A DNA stretch of 64,000 nt. Origin: Shouchella xiaoxiensis. Lineage in GTDB: Bacteria; Bacillota; Bacilli; Bacillales; Bacillaceae_D. Under the pieces are notes generated by a model that did not search any database, was not told the origin of the DNA, and worked only from the letters and a program-made list of their open reading frames with translations. The stretch lies in the NCBI RefSeq assembly GCF_016907895.1, contig NZ_JAFBCV010000001.1, positions 558,001 through 622,000 on the forward strand. The letters run 5' to 3'. The translations under genes were made by a program, and so were the position numbers. Below, one piece after another: positions 17,081 to 26,653 of this stretch (positions within the stretch are counted from its first letter, which is position 1; every line of letters starts with the position of its first letter).

Positions 17081-18696
17081 TAGATAGCTGGAAAAGAAAT
17101 GATCACGGTCGTACCTTGACCGACTTTACTCTTATACTGAATGGTTCCTTCATGAGCAGCTATAATCTTGTGACTAACGGTTAATCCTAATCCGGTCCCT
17201 TTTTCTTTTCGGGAAAAGAAAGGTTCCCCTAATTTATCGATCCGCGCTTGATCCATGCCACACCCATCGTCTTTTACTTCAATCCAAAGAAGATCGAACT
17301 TTTTTGTTAATGAAACGGTAATAGAGGATGCACCAGCTTCTGTTGCGTTTTTAATAATATTAATAAACAATTGCTTTAATTGATTTTTGTCTCCGTTAAT
17401 GAACAGTTCTTCCTTTGCATCAAGGGTAATTTTTGCCCCGTATAAACTTGCTTCTGTGTTGAGTAGACGCACAATATCATGTAGTGCTGTTTGGACATTT
17501 GTTTCTGTAAAGGCAATTTCTTGTGGCCTAGACAAGACCAGCAATTCACTTGCTATCAGATTAATTCGTTCGAGTTCGTCAAGCATGATGCGATGAAGCG
17601 GATTGTCGGTTTTGCTTTCAGACTGAAACAACTGGACAAAGCCTTGTAATGAAGTGAGTGGGTTGCGAATTTCGTGGGCAATTCCAGCAGCAAGCTCACC
17701 AATTACCGCTAATTTTTCAGTTGTCCGTAATTTTTCTTCTGTTTCGATCATCTTTGTAATGTTGTTTGCGTAGCCAGTTATCCCAACTAATTCACCCTCA
17801 ATAATAATTGGGACCGAAGCACAGTTTACAATGACTGTTTCACCAGAGCGGTGAGGGATCGTAATTTCATTACATTGATGTGATTTACGTTCACTAATGA
17901 CATGATGGAATTTTTTGTACAGACGATCGTGGTCTTTTTCAGCAATAAACGAAATCATTGATTTACCAATTGCTTCTTCTTTTTTGTACCCAGTTACGTT
18001 TTCAAATTGATCATTTAAATCGATAATGATACCGTTTAAATCGACCATATAAACAAGTTCAGGATTGTGCTCAAATAGCGCTTTGTAACGAAGCTGACTT
18101 TCAGCTAATTTTTTTTCTGCCTTAATGCGTTCAGTTATATCCCTACCGATCACAACAAGGCCTTTACGCTCCCCATTATCACGAAAGAGCGGTGTTTTTA
18201 TTGTATCAAAGGTTCGTTCTTCGCCATTAGGTAGCGTTAGAACTTCTTCGACTCTTGTGAGTTTTCCTTGTTGCCAAGTCTGTTCGTCGGACTGTTCGCA
18301 ATAATGGAGGGCTTCTTGGAAATGCTTGCTGTACGATGCTAGCTCCGAGTCTTTCTTGCCTTGATATGGAATGCCTTCTAATTGAAAAAGTTTCAGACCA
18401 AATTCATTTGACTGAATCCAGCGTCCTTCCCCATCTTTAAAATTTACAAAATCACTCATTGAGTTAATTAAGGTTTCCACTTTTTCTTTTTCTTCTTGCA
18501 AGGCATTGATGCGATCATTTTTTTTCATTAAATAGTAAATGAAAATGGTTGTGGCGATAACGAAGACAATTCCTTTGATTTTTTGGTAAAGCGAGTAGAG
18601 GTCTGGTTCTAACCGATAAAGGAGATAATCTGTTCCAATGATCCAAACCAAGCTAATGAGGATGTAGAGAACCACCACTTTTGTCTTTGATTTCAT
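17080..18696 (-). CDS. Membrane PAS-domain sensor histidine kinase
   Basis: The 538-residue kinase has two membrane segments (about 8-24 and 41-57) and two PAS/PAC domains (about 75-195 and 200-320). A HisKA domain follows with His341 in GIAHEIRNPLTSLQGF, and then a HATPase with N (IIKNATEAG), G1 (DDGCGMD) and G2 (GTGLGL) boxes. The H-box type resembles B. subtilis sporulation phosphorelay kinases such as KinE. No response regulator is adjacent, so it is an orphan and could feed Spo0F; that is an inference. The second PAS (YMVDLNGIIIDLNDQFENVTGY) is a standard sensory PAS. Confidence 0.9.
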   Translation of the reverse strand: MKSKTKVVVLYILISLVWIIGTDYLLYRLEPDLYSLYQKIKGIVFVIATTIFIYYLMKKNDRINALQEEKEKVETLINSMSDFVNFKDGEGRWIQSNEFGLKLFQLEGIPYQGKKDSELASYSKHFQEALHYCEQSDEQTWQQGKLTRVEEVLTLPNGEERTFDTIKTPLFRDNGERKGLVVIGRDITERIKAEKKLAESQLRYKALFEHNPELVYMVDLNGIIIDLNDQFENVTGYKKEEAIGKSMISFIAEKDHDRLYKKFHHVISERKSHQCNEITIPHRSGETVIVNCASVPIIIEGELVGITGYANNITKMIETEEKLRTTEKLAVIGELAAGIAHEIRNPLTSLQGFVQLFQSESKTDNPLHRIMLDELERINLIASELLVLSRPQEIAFTETNVQTALHDIVRLLNTEASLYGAKITLDAKEELFINGDKNQLKQLFINIIKNATEAGASSITVSLTKKFDLLWIEVKDDGCGMDQARIDKLGEPFFSRKEKGTGLGLTVSHKIIAAHEGTIQYKSKVGQGTTVIISFPAI

Positions 18697-18927
18697 CTGC
18701 TCGTCCGCCTTTTCAACATTCTATGCGTTTTTAGATTACCTTCTATGCAGCAGGATGACAACTGGAAATGAAGAAGTCAGTCAACTTTTGGCGAAATATG
18801 TTTCTTTTAGCAATTATTAATGCTTTTCTGTTGAAAAAACGGACAGTCATTCTGTAAAAAAAGATTCATCGTTTTGTATCTTATCAATATAGTAAAGGGA
18901 GCATTTTAAAGACAGGGAGGAATGACT

Positions 18928-19653
18928 ATGAGCTCTTTACCACCGGATCATCTTGTCCAATACATTGGCGGTGAATTTACCGAAACAGGAAGGGAATTTC
19001 TAAATCATTTTAAAGAACTTGGACAATTAAAGCCTAATCATCACGTGTTAGATGTTGGAAGTGGTGTTGGCCGAATGGCAATGCCGTTAACGAACTATCT
19101 TTCCAAAGATGGTGCATATCATGGCTTTGATTTAAGTAAAGAGGGGATTGACTGGTCTAACGCGGAGATTGCTTCGAAATATGATACCTTTACTTTTACT
19201 CATGTAGACTTATTTAATCCTTTGTATAATCCGTCTGGAACGCTTCAGGCTTCAAGTTTTGCATTCCCATATGAAGACAATTCGTTTGATTTTGTTTTCT
19301 TAACCTCCATTTTCACACATCTATTAGAACAAGAATTAGAGCACTATACAGCCGAAATCAGCCGGGTGCTAAAAAAAGGTGGACGCTGCTTGATGACGTT
19401 CTTCATTGTAAATGAAGAGTCTGCTCAACTCATCCATGCTGGTCAAAGCTCTCAGCCTTTTTTTCATGCAAACGGAATTAGCTTAGTTGTTCTTCCTGAT
19501 GCACCAAATGCAGCTGTTGCATATCCGGAAGATTGGGTAAGCGCGCTTTTGACTAGGCATGGACTTAAGCAAGAATCGATTCACTACGGAAGCTGGTGTG
19601 GGCGCACAACGTTTACTAGTTATCAAGATATTATTATTGTCGAGAAGAGTTAA
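18928..19653 (+). CDS. SAM-dependent methyltransferase
   Basis: The 241-residue protein has a canonical class I motif I (HVLDVGSGVGRMAMP, residues 39-53), an acidic loop (YHGFDLS), motif IV-like FDFVFLTSIFTHL and the post-motif RVLKKGGRCLMTFF. The substrate is unknown. ATG 18928 has GGGAGG seven bases upstream; the in-frame ATG at 18922 lies against that site and is less likely. It is flanked by a promoter region and a palindromic terminator, so it is probably monocistronic. Confidence 0.85.
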   Translation: MSSLPPDHLVQYIGGEFTETGREFLNHFKELGQLKPNHHVLDVGSGVGRMAMPLTNYLSKDGAYHGFDLSKEGIDWSNAEIASKYDTFTFTHVDLFNPLYNPSGTLQASSFAFPYEDNSFDFVFLTSIFTHLLEQELEHYTAEISRVLKKGGRCLMTFFIVNEESAQLIHAGQSSQPFFHANGISLVVLPDAPNAAVAYPEDWVSALLTRHGLKQESIHYGSWCGRTTFTSYQDIIIVEKS

Positions 19654-19686
19654 AAAAGCGTAACGACCATGGTCGTTACGCTTTTT
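19653..19686. terminator. Palindromic bidirectional terminator
   Basis: AAAAAGCGTAACGACC and its perfect reverse complement meet at the centre ACCATGGT. It separates the methyltransferase from the convergent YeeE/YedE gene. Confidence 0.85.
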
Positions 19687-20922
19687 CTAGCAGAAGGTAT
19701 CTTTCGGTTTCGGTACAGACAAGCCAAACAGTGGTCTTAGACGTAGAGCGAGGAATGTCCCACCTAACGCCATCACTCCCCAAATATAGCCGTGCCCGCT
19801 AAATGAGGCAATTCCACCAAAATAAGCTCCAACGTTACAGCCAAAGGCCAGTCTTGCACCGTACCCCATTAATAATCCACCGATAACGGAAGCTGCGGCA
19901 TTTCCAGGAGTTATTTTGGTAAAAGTGAACAAGCCACCAGCTGCCGAAGCGATAAAAGCACCCAAGATCACCCCAAAATTTAATACAGTTGTTGTATCAG
20001 CAAAAATGGACGCCTGAAGTGCTGCTGTACTGTCTTGCCAATAGCCCCAGCTTGCAACATCAAAGCCAATTGCTTCGGCGGCTTTAGAACCCCACAGCGT
20101 AAACGCCGATGTCACGCCCCAAGGCGTACCTCTGGTAAGAAGCGTAAGGGCATTTAAAGCCGCAAGCACAATAGCTGCTGCAAATAATGGCCAAGAGCCA
20201 CGAAAAATTCGTTTCCACCCTATCGCTGAAGGAACGGGTGCCATTTTTGGAGGTTTGCGTTTCTTTTCGATTCGAATTGTGATGTAAGCAATCAGGCCAA
20301 ATAACAGCATTGAAACGGCCCAAGCTCCTCCGTAACCAAGTCCGGTTGATGTAGCAAGGGAGAACGGTTCTGCAGAAGGCATGTCAACCATCCAAAAATC
20401 GAAATGAGCAGCGGCAATCGTTGAACCAATGATAAAGAAAATAAGCGTTATAAACATGACGGAGCGTCCGCCACCAACGGCATAAAGCGTACCAGAAGCA
20501 CAGCCACCGCCAAGCTGCATGCCAATGCCAAATAGAAAAGCACCCACAAGTAAGCTAACGCCGATAGGAGACACATACCCATTTGCTTCAGTTCCAAAAA
20601 AGGTTGTGCCAATGGCAAGAATTGGCGCAAAGAGCGTGCATGCGACAGCTAACATCACCATATGAGCTCGCATTGATTGACCATTTCCTACAGAAGCGAT
20701 ACGGCGAAACGCAGAAGTGAAGCCGAAACGGGCATGAAATAAGGTGAACCCTAAACCGACGCCAATAAGGGCTAGAATTGGTTGCATGATATGTTGTGTA
20801 AAGGCTAGAAAAATAGTGAGAATTAGTGCGACTGCAATCCCTCCAGCAACGAGGATCGTTTGTGGATTATTTAAAGGTTTTCTTTCTGTCTTAATTGACT
20901 GATCTTGTACGTAAGTTGCCAC
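19687..20922 (-). CDS. YeeE/YedE-family (TsuA-like) sulfur-compound transporter
   Basis: The 411-residue membrane protein has about ten hydrophobic segments and the two internal YeeE/YedE signatures with conserved cysteines: QLGGGCASGTLYAVGGG and LAFGCNVGAYFGGIAS. Structurally known members import thiosulfate through cysteine relays. No tusA/tsuB-like partner or sulfurtransferase is adjacent, so the substrate is inferred from family alone. The ATG at 20922 is preceded by a GGTGATGGAGT region. It is monocistronic. Confidence 0.85.
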   Translation of the reverse strand: MATYVQDQSIKTERKPLNNPQTILVAGGIAVALILTIFLAFTQHIMQPILALIGVGLGFTLFHARFGFTSAFRRIASVGNGQSMRAHMVMLAVACTLFAPILAIGTTFFGTEANGYVSPIGVSLLVGAFLFGIGMQLGGGCASGTLYAVGGGRSVMFITLIFFIIGSTIAAAHFDFWMVDMPSAEPFSLATSTGLGYGGAWAVSMLLFGLIAYITIRIEKKRKPPKMAPVPSAIGWKRIFRGSWPLFAAAIVLAALNALTLLTRGTPWGVTSAFTLWGSKAAEAIGFDVASWGYWQDSTAALQASIFADTTTVLNFGVILGAFIASAAGGLFTFTKITPGNAAASVIGGLLMGYGARLAFGCNVGAYFGGIASFSGHGYIWGVMALGGTFLALRLRPLFGLSVPKPKDTFC

Positions 20923-21272
20923 TCCATCACCTTATTATTTATAGAATTTTAAATTTGATTTCATAATCGTAGACAAAAAGCGGCGACGTGTCAATATTGG
21001 AGTTAATAAGTGACTCCATTACATTTAGAATATGCTGATATGATCGCTAGGTTCAGCTGTACAGCAGGCTTCATTATTTACCTTCTTCTTAAGTGTTGTA
21101 AAAGAAATCTGCTGTTATGTCGGTGATGTAAATGAAGCATAATAGATTTACTACTAAACGAGGTAACATAAGCTTTAAGAATAAGTAAAGGTACATAATC
21201 TTCGTCATAGTTTATAAACCTTACGCTAATAAGAGGTCAGATTAAAATTAAGAAGACAAATAAAAAAGAAAC
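20923..21272. other. AT-rich intergenic region
   Basis: This 350-base stretch contains no supported ORF. A small stem, TGGAGT/ACTCCA, lies near 20998-21016. The last part overlaps the terminator of the leftward small gene. Nothing else was recognised. Confidence 0.5.
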
Positions 21273-21290
21273 CTACACATTAGTGGTTTC
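21262..21290 (-). terminator. Terminator overlapping the stop of the small leftward gene
   Basis: On the minus strand GAAACC (21285-21290) pairs with GGTTTC (21268-21273) and is followed by six T. The TAG stop at 21273-21275 lies inside the hairpin. Confidence 0.65.
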
Positions 21291-21473
21291 AGGAGAGTGA
21301 TCATGCGTTATTATTTTTTGAACTTTCCAATGCATGTCGGGAAATGTATAGAGATTAAGCTTTTTAACAAGATGTGATGCGTGTTCGAAAGAGAAGAACA
21401 CTTTATCGAAGGAGCTTGATGTATTTTTAAGTGAATAGGTATGACCTTCAATGGTTCGTGTTATGGCGTACAA
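21273..21473 (-). CDS. Small hypothetical protein
   Basis: This 66-residue protein starts at TTG 21473, nine bases after an AGAAAGGAG ribosome site on the minus strand. It reads (M)YAITRTIEGHTYSLKNTSSS and ends THDHSPETTNV. It is basic and has no membrane segment. Alternative in-frame ATGs at 21506 and 21641 lack good ribosome sites. Its terminator supports a real transcript. I do not recognise the family. Confidence 0.5.
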   Translation of the reverse strand: MYAITRTIEGHTYSLKNTSSSFDKVFFSFEHASHLVKKLNLYTFPDMHWKVQKIITHDHSPETTNV

Positions 21474-21670
21474 GATTAACGACTCCTTTCTACTTGGTAC
21501 AGACATTGTCTCACAGATTTTGTAGTTGTTATATAGGAAAATTCTAAATAAATCCACTAGTTTTGTAGGATTTTGTAGGATTGGATTTTTTAGAAGTCTG
21601 AAAGAAAAAGGAATAAAGATAAGGTAACGAGGGTATAGCATTTACATATAAAAGCAAAGGAGATAAACCG

Positions 21671-21817
21671 ATGGAGCCAATTGTTTGGATTATTATAGCT
21701 TTAGTTGTGTTTTCAATATTAGCCGGTGTTACAAAAGCGATGGTTCGGACTCTTTTTACGATTGCAGCTGTTGTTGTATTAGTCATTTTGATTTTACAAT
21801 TAGTAGGTGTCATGTAA
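21671..21817 (+). CDS. Small membrane protein (48 residues)
   Basis: An ATG at 21671 follows the strong ribosome site AAAGGAGAT. It encodes 48 residues with two hydrophobic segments (IVWIIIALVVFSILAG and TLFTIAAVVVLVILILQLVG) joined by a short basic turn (VTKAMVR). This fits a membrane hairpin. It lies 27 bases upstream of the HAD gene on the same strand and may be cotranscribed. The family is not recognised. Confidence 0.65.
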   Translation: MEPIVWIIIALVVFSILAGVTKAMVRTLFTIAAVVVLVILILQLVGVM

Positions 21818-21844
21818 CGTCATTATCGGGAAGGGGGTGAGTGC

Positions 21845-22513
21845 ATGGTTTTAAAAGCTGTTTTATTTGATTTAGATGAAACGCTCCTCGATCGGAACGC
21901 TTCCCTTCGACATTTTTTAAAAGGACAGATTGAGCGTTTAGGAGATGAGTTAAAGACGTTTGATGCACAGCGGTATGAAGATGAATTCATTAAATGGGAT
22001 GAAAATGGTTATGTCACGAAAGAGACTGTATATAAAAAGATAATTGAGAAGTTCAGCATTCAATCCTTCTCAGTTGAAGATCTAGTAAGAGATTATAAAA
22101 CTCATTTCCATGCAAGCTCAATTCCTTTTTCTCAACTGGAATCAACACTTAAATCTTTGAAAGAAAAATCATTAAAACTAGCGATAATTTCAAATGGAAT
22201 CACTGAGTTTCAGCATCGAGTAATTAAAGCACTAAAAGTTGATGGATACTTCGATGAAATTCTAATTTCTGAAGAAGAGGGGATGAAGAAACCAAATAAA
22301 AAGATATTCTTGCGAGCAGCAGAGCGGTTAGGAGTAAAACCTGAAGAATGCATATTTGTTGGTGATCATCCTGACAACGACGTCAGAGGTGCAGAAGCAG
22401 CTGGAATGACCGGAGTTTGGAAGGTAAATCAATTCTGGGAGCGAAAGAAAACAACACATGAAATTACGGACTTAAACGGTGTGGTCCTATTAGTGGAGCA
22501 GCTCGTTGATTGA
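21845..22513 (+). CDS. HAD-superfamily hydrolase
   Basis: The 222-residue protein has all four HAD motifs. Motif I is LFDLDETLLD (Asp9 nucleophile, Asp11 acid). Motif II is the Ser of AIISNGITE. The motif III lysine is in MKKPNKKIF, and motif IV is FVGDHPDNDVRGA. An alpha-helical cap is inserted after motif I. The layout fits the YjjG/phosphoglycolate-phosphatase-like subfamily; the phosphorylated substrate is unknown. ATG 21845 follows GGAAGGGGGTGAG. Confidence 0.88.
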   Translation: MVLKAVLFDLDETLLDRNASLRHFLKGQIERLGDELKTFDAQRYEDEFIKWDENGYVTKETVYKKIIEKFSIQSFSVEDLVRDYKTHFHASSIPFSQLESTLKSLKEKSLKLAIISNGITEFQHRVIKALKVDGYFDEILISEEEGMKKPNKKIFLRAAERLGVKPEECIFVGDHPDNDVRGAEAAGMTGVWKVNQFWERKKTTHEITDLNGVVLLVEQLVD

Positions 22514-22531
22514 TAACATACATAAGAATGA

Positions 22532-22561
22532 AAGAGGAATAAGCTTAGGCTTACTCCTCTT
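22532..22561. terminator. Terminator between HAD gene and lipid kinase gene
   Basis: AAGAGGAATAAGC pairs with GCTTACTCCTCTT around a short loop, between convergent genes. It overlaps the last codons of the leftward gene. Confidence 0.65.
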
Positions 22562-23441
22562 CAGGTATGAGCACACTTATGTGAGATGGTAGTAGGCTGA
22601 TTTGAATCGGTAAGCATAGTCCAGATTCTCCATCGATATTCGTTGTGACCTCTTCCGTTGATTCCACATATATATTTTTTGCTTTAAAAGCGTGTACATG
22701 TCTGCTGTTTTCTAAATTACCAGCAAGTAGGGATGTGCCGACAACAGCTGTATTAAACCAATTTAAATCTTTAATAACATAACAATGGAGGAAGCCATCA
22801 TCGATCTTTGCCCCTGGGGCTAGCTGCTCAAATCCACCAACAGAATTAGTCAGTGCGGCAACAAACAGAATGGCATCGCCTTCCCACGAGTCTTCGTCAT
22901 AAGTGACTTTCATCGGACTTGCTGCTTGTCCAGAAAGTGTTTTTATCCCTTCTTTTAAATAGGCAAAAAACCCTAATTTTGATTTTGATTCAGACGGTAC
23001 TTCAGACAGAGATTCCGCCAGTTTCCCTGCAGCTACTACATTTATAAATAAGGAGTCATTTATTTTCCCGATATCAGCTTTTCGTGTATGTTTTGATGAT
23101 AGCGTCTGGATGGCTTTTTCTGGGTTGAGTGGGATGTGGAGCGCTCTGGCAAAGTCATTAACAGTTCCGAGGGGAATGACGGCAAGCGTTGGTCGATGAG
23201 TGCTGTTTAGCATCCCGTTAATGGTCTCATGTAATGTACCATCTCCCCCTGCTGAGACAAGTAAATCATACTCTTCGTTACAAGCCTCTTCACAAAATAG
23301 CGTTGCGTCAAACTCTTTTTGCGTTTCTTTAATGGTTACATAGTATCCTTCAGCTTTAAGCAAATTGGTCGCCTGATCGGTGTAATGAATCGCTTCTTCC
23401 TTTCCTGAAGTAGGATTGATAATAATCATTGCTCGCTTCAT
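22551..23441 (-). CDS. Diacylglycerol kinase-family lipid kinase (YegS/DgkB-like)
   Basis: The 296-residue protein has the DAGK catalytic signature: IINPTSGKEEA at the N-terminus, SAGGDGTLHETINGML with GGDGT at residues 65-69, and PLGTVNDFARAL. Members phosphorylate diacylglycerol or related lipids with ATP at the membrane. Sequence alone does not separate DgkB from BmrU/YegS-type paralogs. The ATG at 23441 is preceded by AGGAGATATGAGAC. Confidence 0.88.
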   Translation of the reverse strand: MKRAMIIINPTSGKEEAIHYTDQATNLLKAEGYYVTIKETQKEFDATLFCEEACNEEYDLLVSAGGDGTLHETINGMLNSTHRPTLAVIPLGTVNDFARALHIPLNPEKAIQTLSSKHTRKADIGKINDSLFINVVAAGKLAESLSEVPSESKSKLGFFAYLKEGIKTLSGQAASPMKVTYDEDSWEGDAILFVAALTNSVGGFEQLAPGAKIDDGFLHCYVIKDLNWFNTAVVGTSLLAGNLENSRHVHAFKAKNIYVESTEEVTTNIDGESGLCLPIQISLLPSHISVLIPEEE

Positions 23442-23588
23442 GTCTCATATCTCCTCTTACGTTTTATAGGGTATATGTAAGGATGTATTCTCTATTTTAG
23501 TTTTCTCATATTATGGGACAATTTGCACGTATTTTGAAACCTATTTGCATTACTATCGTAGTATACTTGTGAAGAAAGGGGAGAGAAG

Positions 23589-25397
23589 ATGTTTTTTTGG
23601 ATTGTAATAATGGCTTTAGCCTGTGTGAATTTAAACCCGCAACAGTGGGTGAGAGGAATGCAGCGCAGCGCAAAAAATTGGCTGGTTGGACAGCTTGCTC
23701 GCTATATTCTTGGGCTCATACTTAGTTTTGTTCTTATCTATGTCCTGTTAATTGATCAATCCATAACTGGTTTCTTAAATACATTTGGTTTTATTATCGC
23801 AATTAATTTAATGGTTTCTGGATTGATTCAACTGCCAACGAATGAAAAAAACAAAAAGAAAGTACAAAAACTAAAATTAAAAAAACCACAGTTCTCACTT
23901 GTGCAGTCAGGTCTTGGTCTGCTGTTATTTGTGGGGTTAATTGGAATGAATGTGATTTATCCGTTAACTGTTACGCAGGAGTTATCTGAACTTGGCGAAA
24001 TTGAAGTAACGACAGATCAGATTGAGTCAGTCACAGAAGAGAGTGTTCGCTCCGTTCCGTATTCGTATGCGCGCTATAAATCTGAGATTGTGTTCGGAAA
24101 CATAGATAACTACTCGTTTTATGAATTAGGTGAAACGAGCATTCAAAAGATTAACGACGAACTTTTTTGGGTATCTCCCATTGAATATTCAAGTATTTGG
24201 CGGTGGATTCGCGCAGATTTTGCACCTGGTTACGTTATGGTAAGTGCAGAAGACCCTAATGCAGAAGCAATGCTGGTCGATGAATATGAAATGACGTATG
24301 TCCCGAGTGCTTTTTTTGGTGACAATCTTGATCGACATGTGCGAAGTGAATACGGTGATGTGATTTTAATTGGCCATTCATTTGAACCGGATGACGAAGG
24401 AAACCCTTACTACGCTTATTCCTATGCGTATTATGAACATTATCGCTCTGGTCCTAAGGCAGACGGTGTTATCTTAATTGATGCCGTAACGGGTGAAATG
24501 GAGAAATACGATTTAGGGGAGCAGCCTGAGTTTATTGATAATGCAATTGATTACTCGATTGCTTTGGATTACGCTCACTGGTTTGGTACGTATAGCAACG
24601 GCTTATTAAATTCAATGTTTGCTAAAGAAGGTGTCCATCAACCAACAAGTGATGAGGAAATGATTGGCGTGCTTGGACCAGATGGTGATATGTATTGGAT
24701 GATCGATCATATGCGTCCTAATCAAGAATCAAATGCAATGGTTGGCTTTACAATGATCAATGCGCAAACAGGTGATGCAACGTATTACTCAGGCACTTCT
24801 GGTATGACGAATGCTCGTGGCGCCCGCGATGCGGTTAATCGGACCTTTCAGCGAGAGCAATGGGAAGGCACACAGCCTGTCCTTTACTCAGTGTATGACA
24901 ACTACACATGGGTCGTTCCAGTAGTGGATCAAAGCGGCTTAATGCGTGAAATTGCCATGGTTCATGCAGAAACATCAAGCGTAGCCAGAGGAACTTCTCG
25001 CGAGGAAGCGTTTAATCAATACCGTCAAATGCTTGCTAATGATTTAGGATCAGACGATTATATCCCAACCGATTTGCTTGATGAGGAGACGGTTTCAGGT
25101 TCTGTTTATCGCGTGAGCCATACGGTAAGTAATCGCTATTTGCAAGTACTCATTGATGGAGAAAGCCGCGTTCTTGAATTTGACATTACCTCGAATGCGA
25201 ATGCTGTTTTTATTACAGAAGGTGATGAGCTAGAAGCGACTGTAAATGACACAGGTGAGGGGATCTTATCCGTACTAGAATTTACAAACCAAACGGTGGA
25301 AGATGAGTTTGGTGAAGTTGAGGAATTTGAGTTAGAAGATGAGACATCGTCTGATGAAGAAGAAACGATAACGCCTGAAGAAGAGGAAACAGAATAA
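23589..25397 (+). CDS. Large membrane-anchored protein of unknown function
   Basis: The 602-residue protein has four hydrophobic segments near the N-terminus (about 2-14, 37-57, 64-82 and 106-128), then a large region predicted to be outside. That region holds several short strand-like repeats of the type V-I-L-I-D-A-V-T-G-E and M-I-N-A-Q-T-G-D, which recall PepSY-like folds; this resemblance is weak. The C-terminus is strongly acidic (EEFELEDETSSDEEE). ATG 23589 follows AAAGGGGAGAG. It stands alone, with its own terminator. I do not recognise a catalytic motif. Confidence 0.8.
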   Translation: MFFWIVIMALACVNLNPQQWVRGMQRSAKNWLVGQLARYILGLILSFVLIYVLLIDQSITGFLNTFGFIIAINLMVSGLIQLPTNEKNKKKVQKLKLKKPQFSLVQSGLGLLLFVGLIGMNVIYPLTVTQELSELGEIEVTTDQIESVTEESVRSVPYSYARYKSEIVFGNIDNYSFYELGETSIQKINDELFWVSPIEYSSIWRWIRADFAPGYVMVSAEDPNAEAMLVDEYEMTYVPSAFFGDNLDRHVRSEYGDVILIGHSFEPDDEGNPYYAYSYAYYEHYRSGPKADGVILIDAVTGEMEKYDLGEQPEFIDNAIDYSIALDYAHWFGTYSNGLLNSMFAKEGVHQPTSDEEMIGVLGPDGDMYWMIDHMRPNQESNAMVGFTMINAQTGDATYYSGTSGMTNARGARDAVNRTFQREQWEGTQPVLYSVYDNYTWVVPVVDQSGLMREIAMVHAETSSVARGTSREEAFNQYRQMLANDLGSDDYIPTDLLDEETVSGSVYRVSHTVSNRYLQVLIDGESRVLEFDITSNANAVFITEGDELEATVNDTGEGILSVLEFTNQTVEDEFGEVEEFELEDETSSDEEETITPEEEETE

Positions 25398-25402
25398 AAT
25401 GT

Positions 25403-25438
25403 AGGCTAGTGAATGGTTGAATTCGCTAGCCTTTTTTC
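25403..25438 (+). terminator. Rho-independent terminator
   Basis: AGGCTAGTGAAT pairs with ATTCGCTAGCCT (one wobble) and is followed by six T. Confidence 0.85.
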
Positions 25439-25663
25439 TTTTTAAAATTGAGTGAAGCGTTAAAGGTATAGTCAAAACGCATCTTTGGAAAGAGAGCGTA
25501 CTCATATAAATTTGAACTAAATAAGGAAATGCAAGCATAAGAATGGAGTAGTTTCCCAATAAAAGAAATGATTTTAAAAAAATAAAAAATTGTTGCCATT
25601 TCGACATTTTTTTTGTACTCTTAATGTTATATTTTAATTCATTACGAGGATGGAGGGGAAAAA

Positions 25664-26653
25664 GTGGAACAGGCTGTTCTTCAACTTAAGAATCTTCAGA
25701 CAACCTTTCAATCTGGTCGAAGAGAAATTCCAGCGGTTGATGGTGTCAGTCTTCACATTAATAAAGGTGAAGTTGTTGGAATTGTCGGTGAATCAGGTTG
25801 TGGGAAAAGTGTCACTTCCTTATCCATTATGAGACTTATTCCAAGTCCGCCGGGAAAGATTAATTCTGGTGAAATTGTTTTTAAAGGCGAAGATTTGACG
25901 AAGGCCTCCCCTAAGCGGATGAAGCAAGTCCGAGGTAAGGAAATTTCAATGATCTTTCAAGAGCCGATGACGTCACTAAATCCGCTGTTCACGATTGGAA
26001 ATCAGTTAGTCGAAGCAATTCGAAATCACAATAAGGTATCAAAAAAAGAGGCCGAAAAAAAAGCGATTGATTTAGTGAAGCTGGTTGGGATTCCTCGAGC
26101 GGAAGAGCTCATACATAATTACCCTCATCAGCTGTCGGGGGGGATGCGCCAGCGGATTATGATTGCGATGGCGATGTCTTGTGACCCAGAAGTTCTGATT
26201 GCAGATGAACCAACAACAGCGCTCGACGTGACAATTCAAGCTCAGATTCTTGATTTAATGAAATCACTAAACCAGTCAAAAGGGACAGCCATTTTATTAA
26301 TCACACATGACCTTGGCGTGGTAGCGGATATTTGTAACCGCGTTATCGTGATGTATGCTGGGCAAATCGTCGAAGAGGGAACTGTGCGAATGATTTTAAA
26401 AGATCCAAAGCATCCTTATACGCAGGGATTAATCCGCTCATTACCTAAGCTGACGGAACGAGAACAAGAGCTGTATTCCATTCCAGGAACAGTACCGCAA
26501 CCTGGTTCAATTGAGGTCGGTTGTCGTTTTGCAGAGCGCTGCGAGTATGCATTTGATGCTTGTTTCACGGAGAATCCACCATTGTTTGAGCTTGAAGAAT
26601 CACGGGCTTGTCGCTGCCTGCTTTACAGAGAGGAGGAGGAAAGTGTCAGCTGA
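25664..26653 (+). CDS. appD: Oligopeptide ABC importer ATPase, AppD/DppD-like
   Basis: The 329-residue ATPase has Walker A GESGCGKS, signature [15 protein letters not shown] and Walker [13 protein letters not shown]. The C-terminal oligopeptide/dipeptide extension has the cysteine pattern [14 protein letters not shown]. The gene order here (two ATPases, binding protein, two permeases) is that of B. subtilis appDFABC rather than the dpp or opp order, hence the symbol. Peptide specificity is not provable; nickel or other cargo is possible. The GTG at 25664 follows GGAGGGG. Confidence 0.85.
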   Translation: MEQAVLQLKNLQTTFQSGRREIPAVDGVSLHINKGEVVGIVGESGCGKSVTSLSIMRLIPSPPGKINSGEIVFKGEDLTKASPKRMKQVRGKEISMIFQEPMTSLNPLFTIGNQLVEAIRNHNKVSKKEAEKKAIDLVKLVGIPRAEELIHNYPHQLSGGMRQRIMIAMAMSCDPEVLIADEPTTALDVTIQAQILDLMKSLNQSKGTAILLITHDLGVVADICNRVIVMYAGQIVEEGTVRMILKDPKHPYTQGLIRSLPKLTEREQELYSIPGTVPQPGSIEVGCRFAERCEYAFDACFTENPPLFELEESRACRCLLYREEEESVS

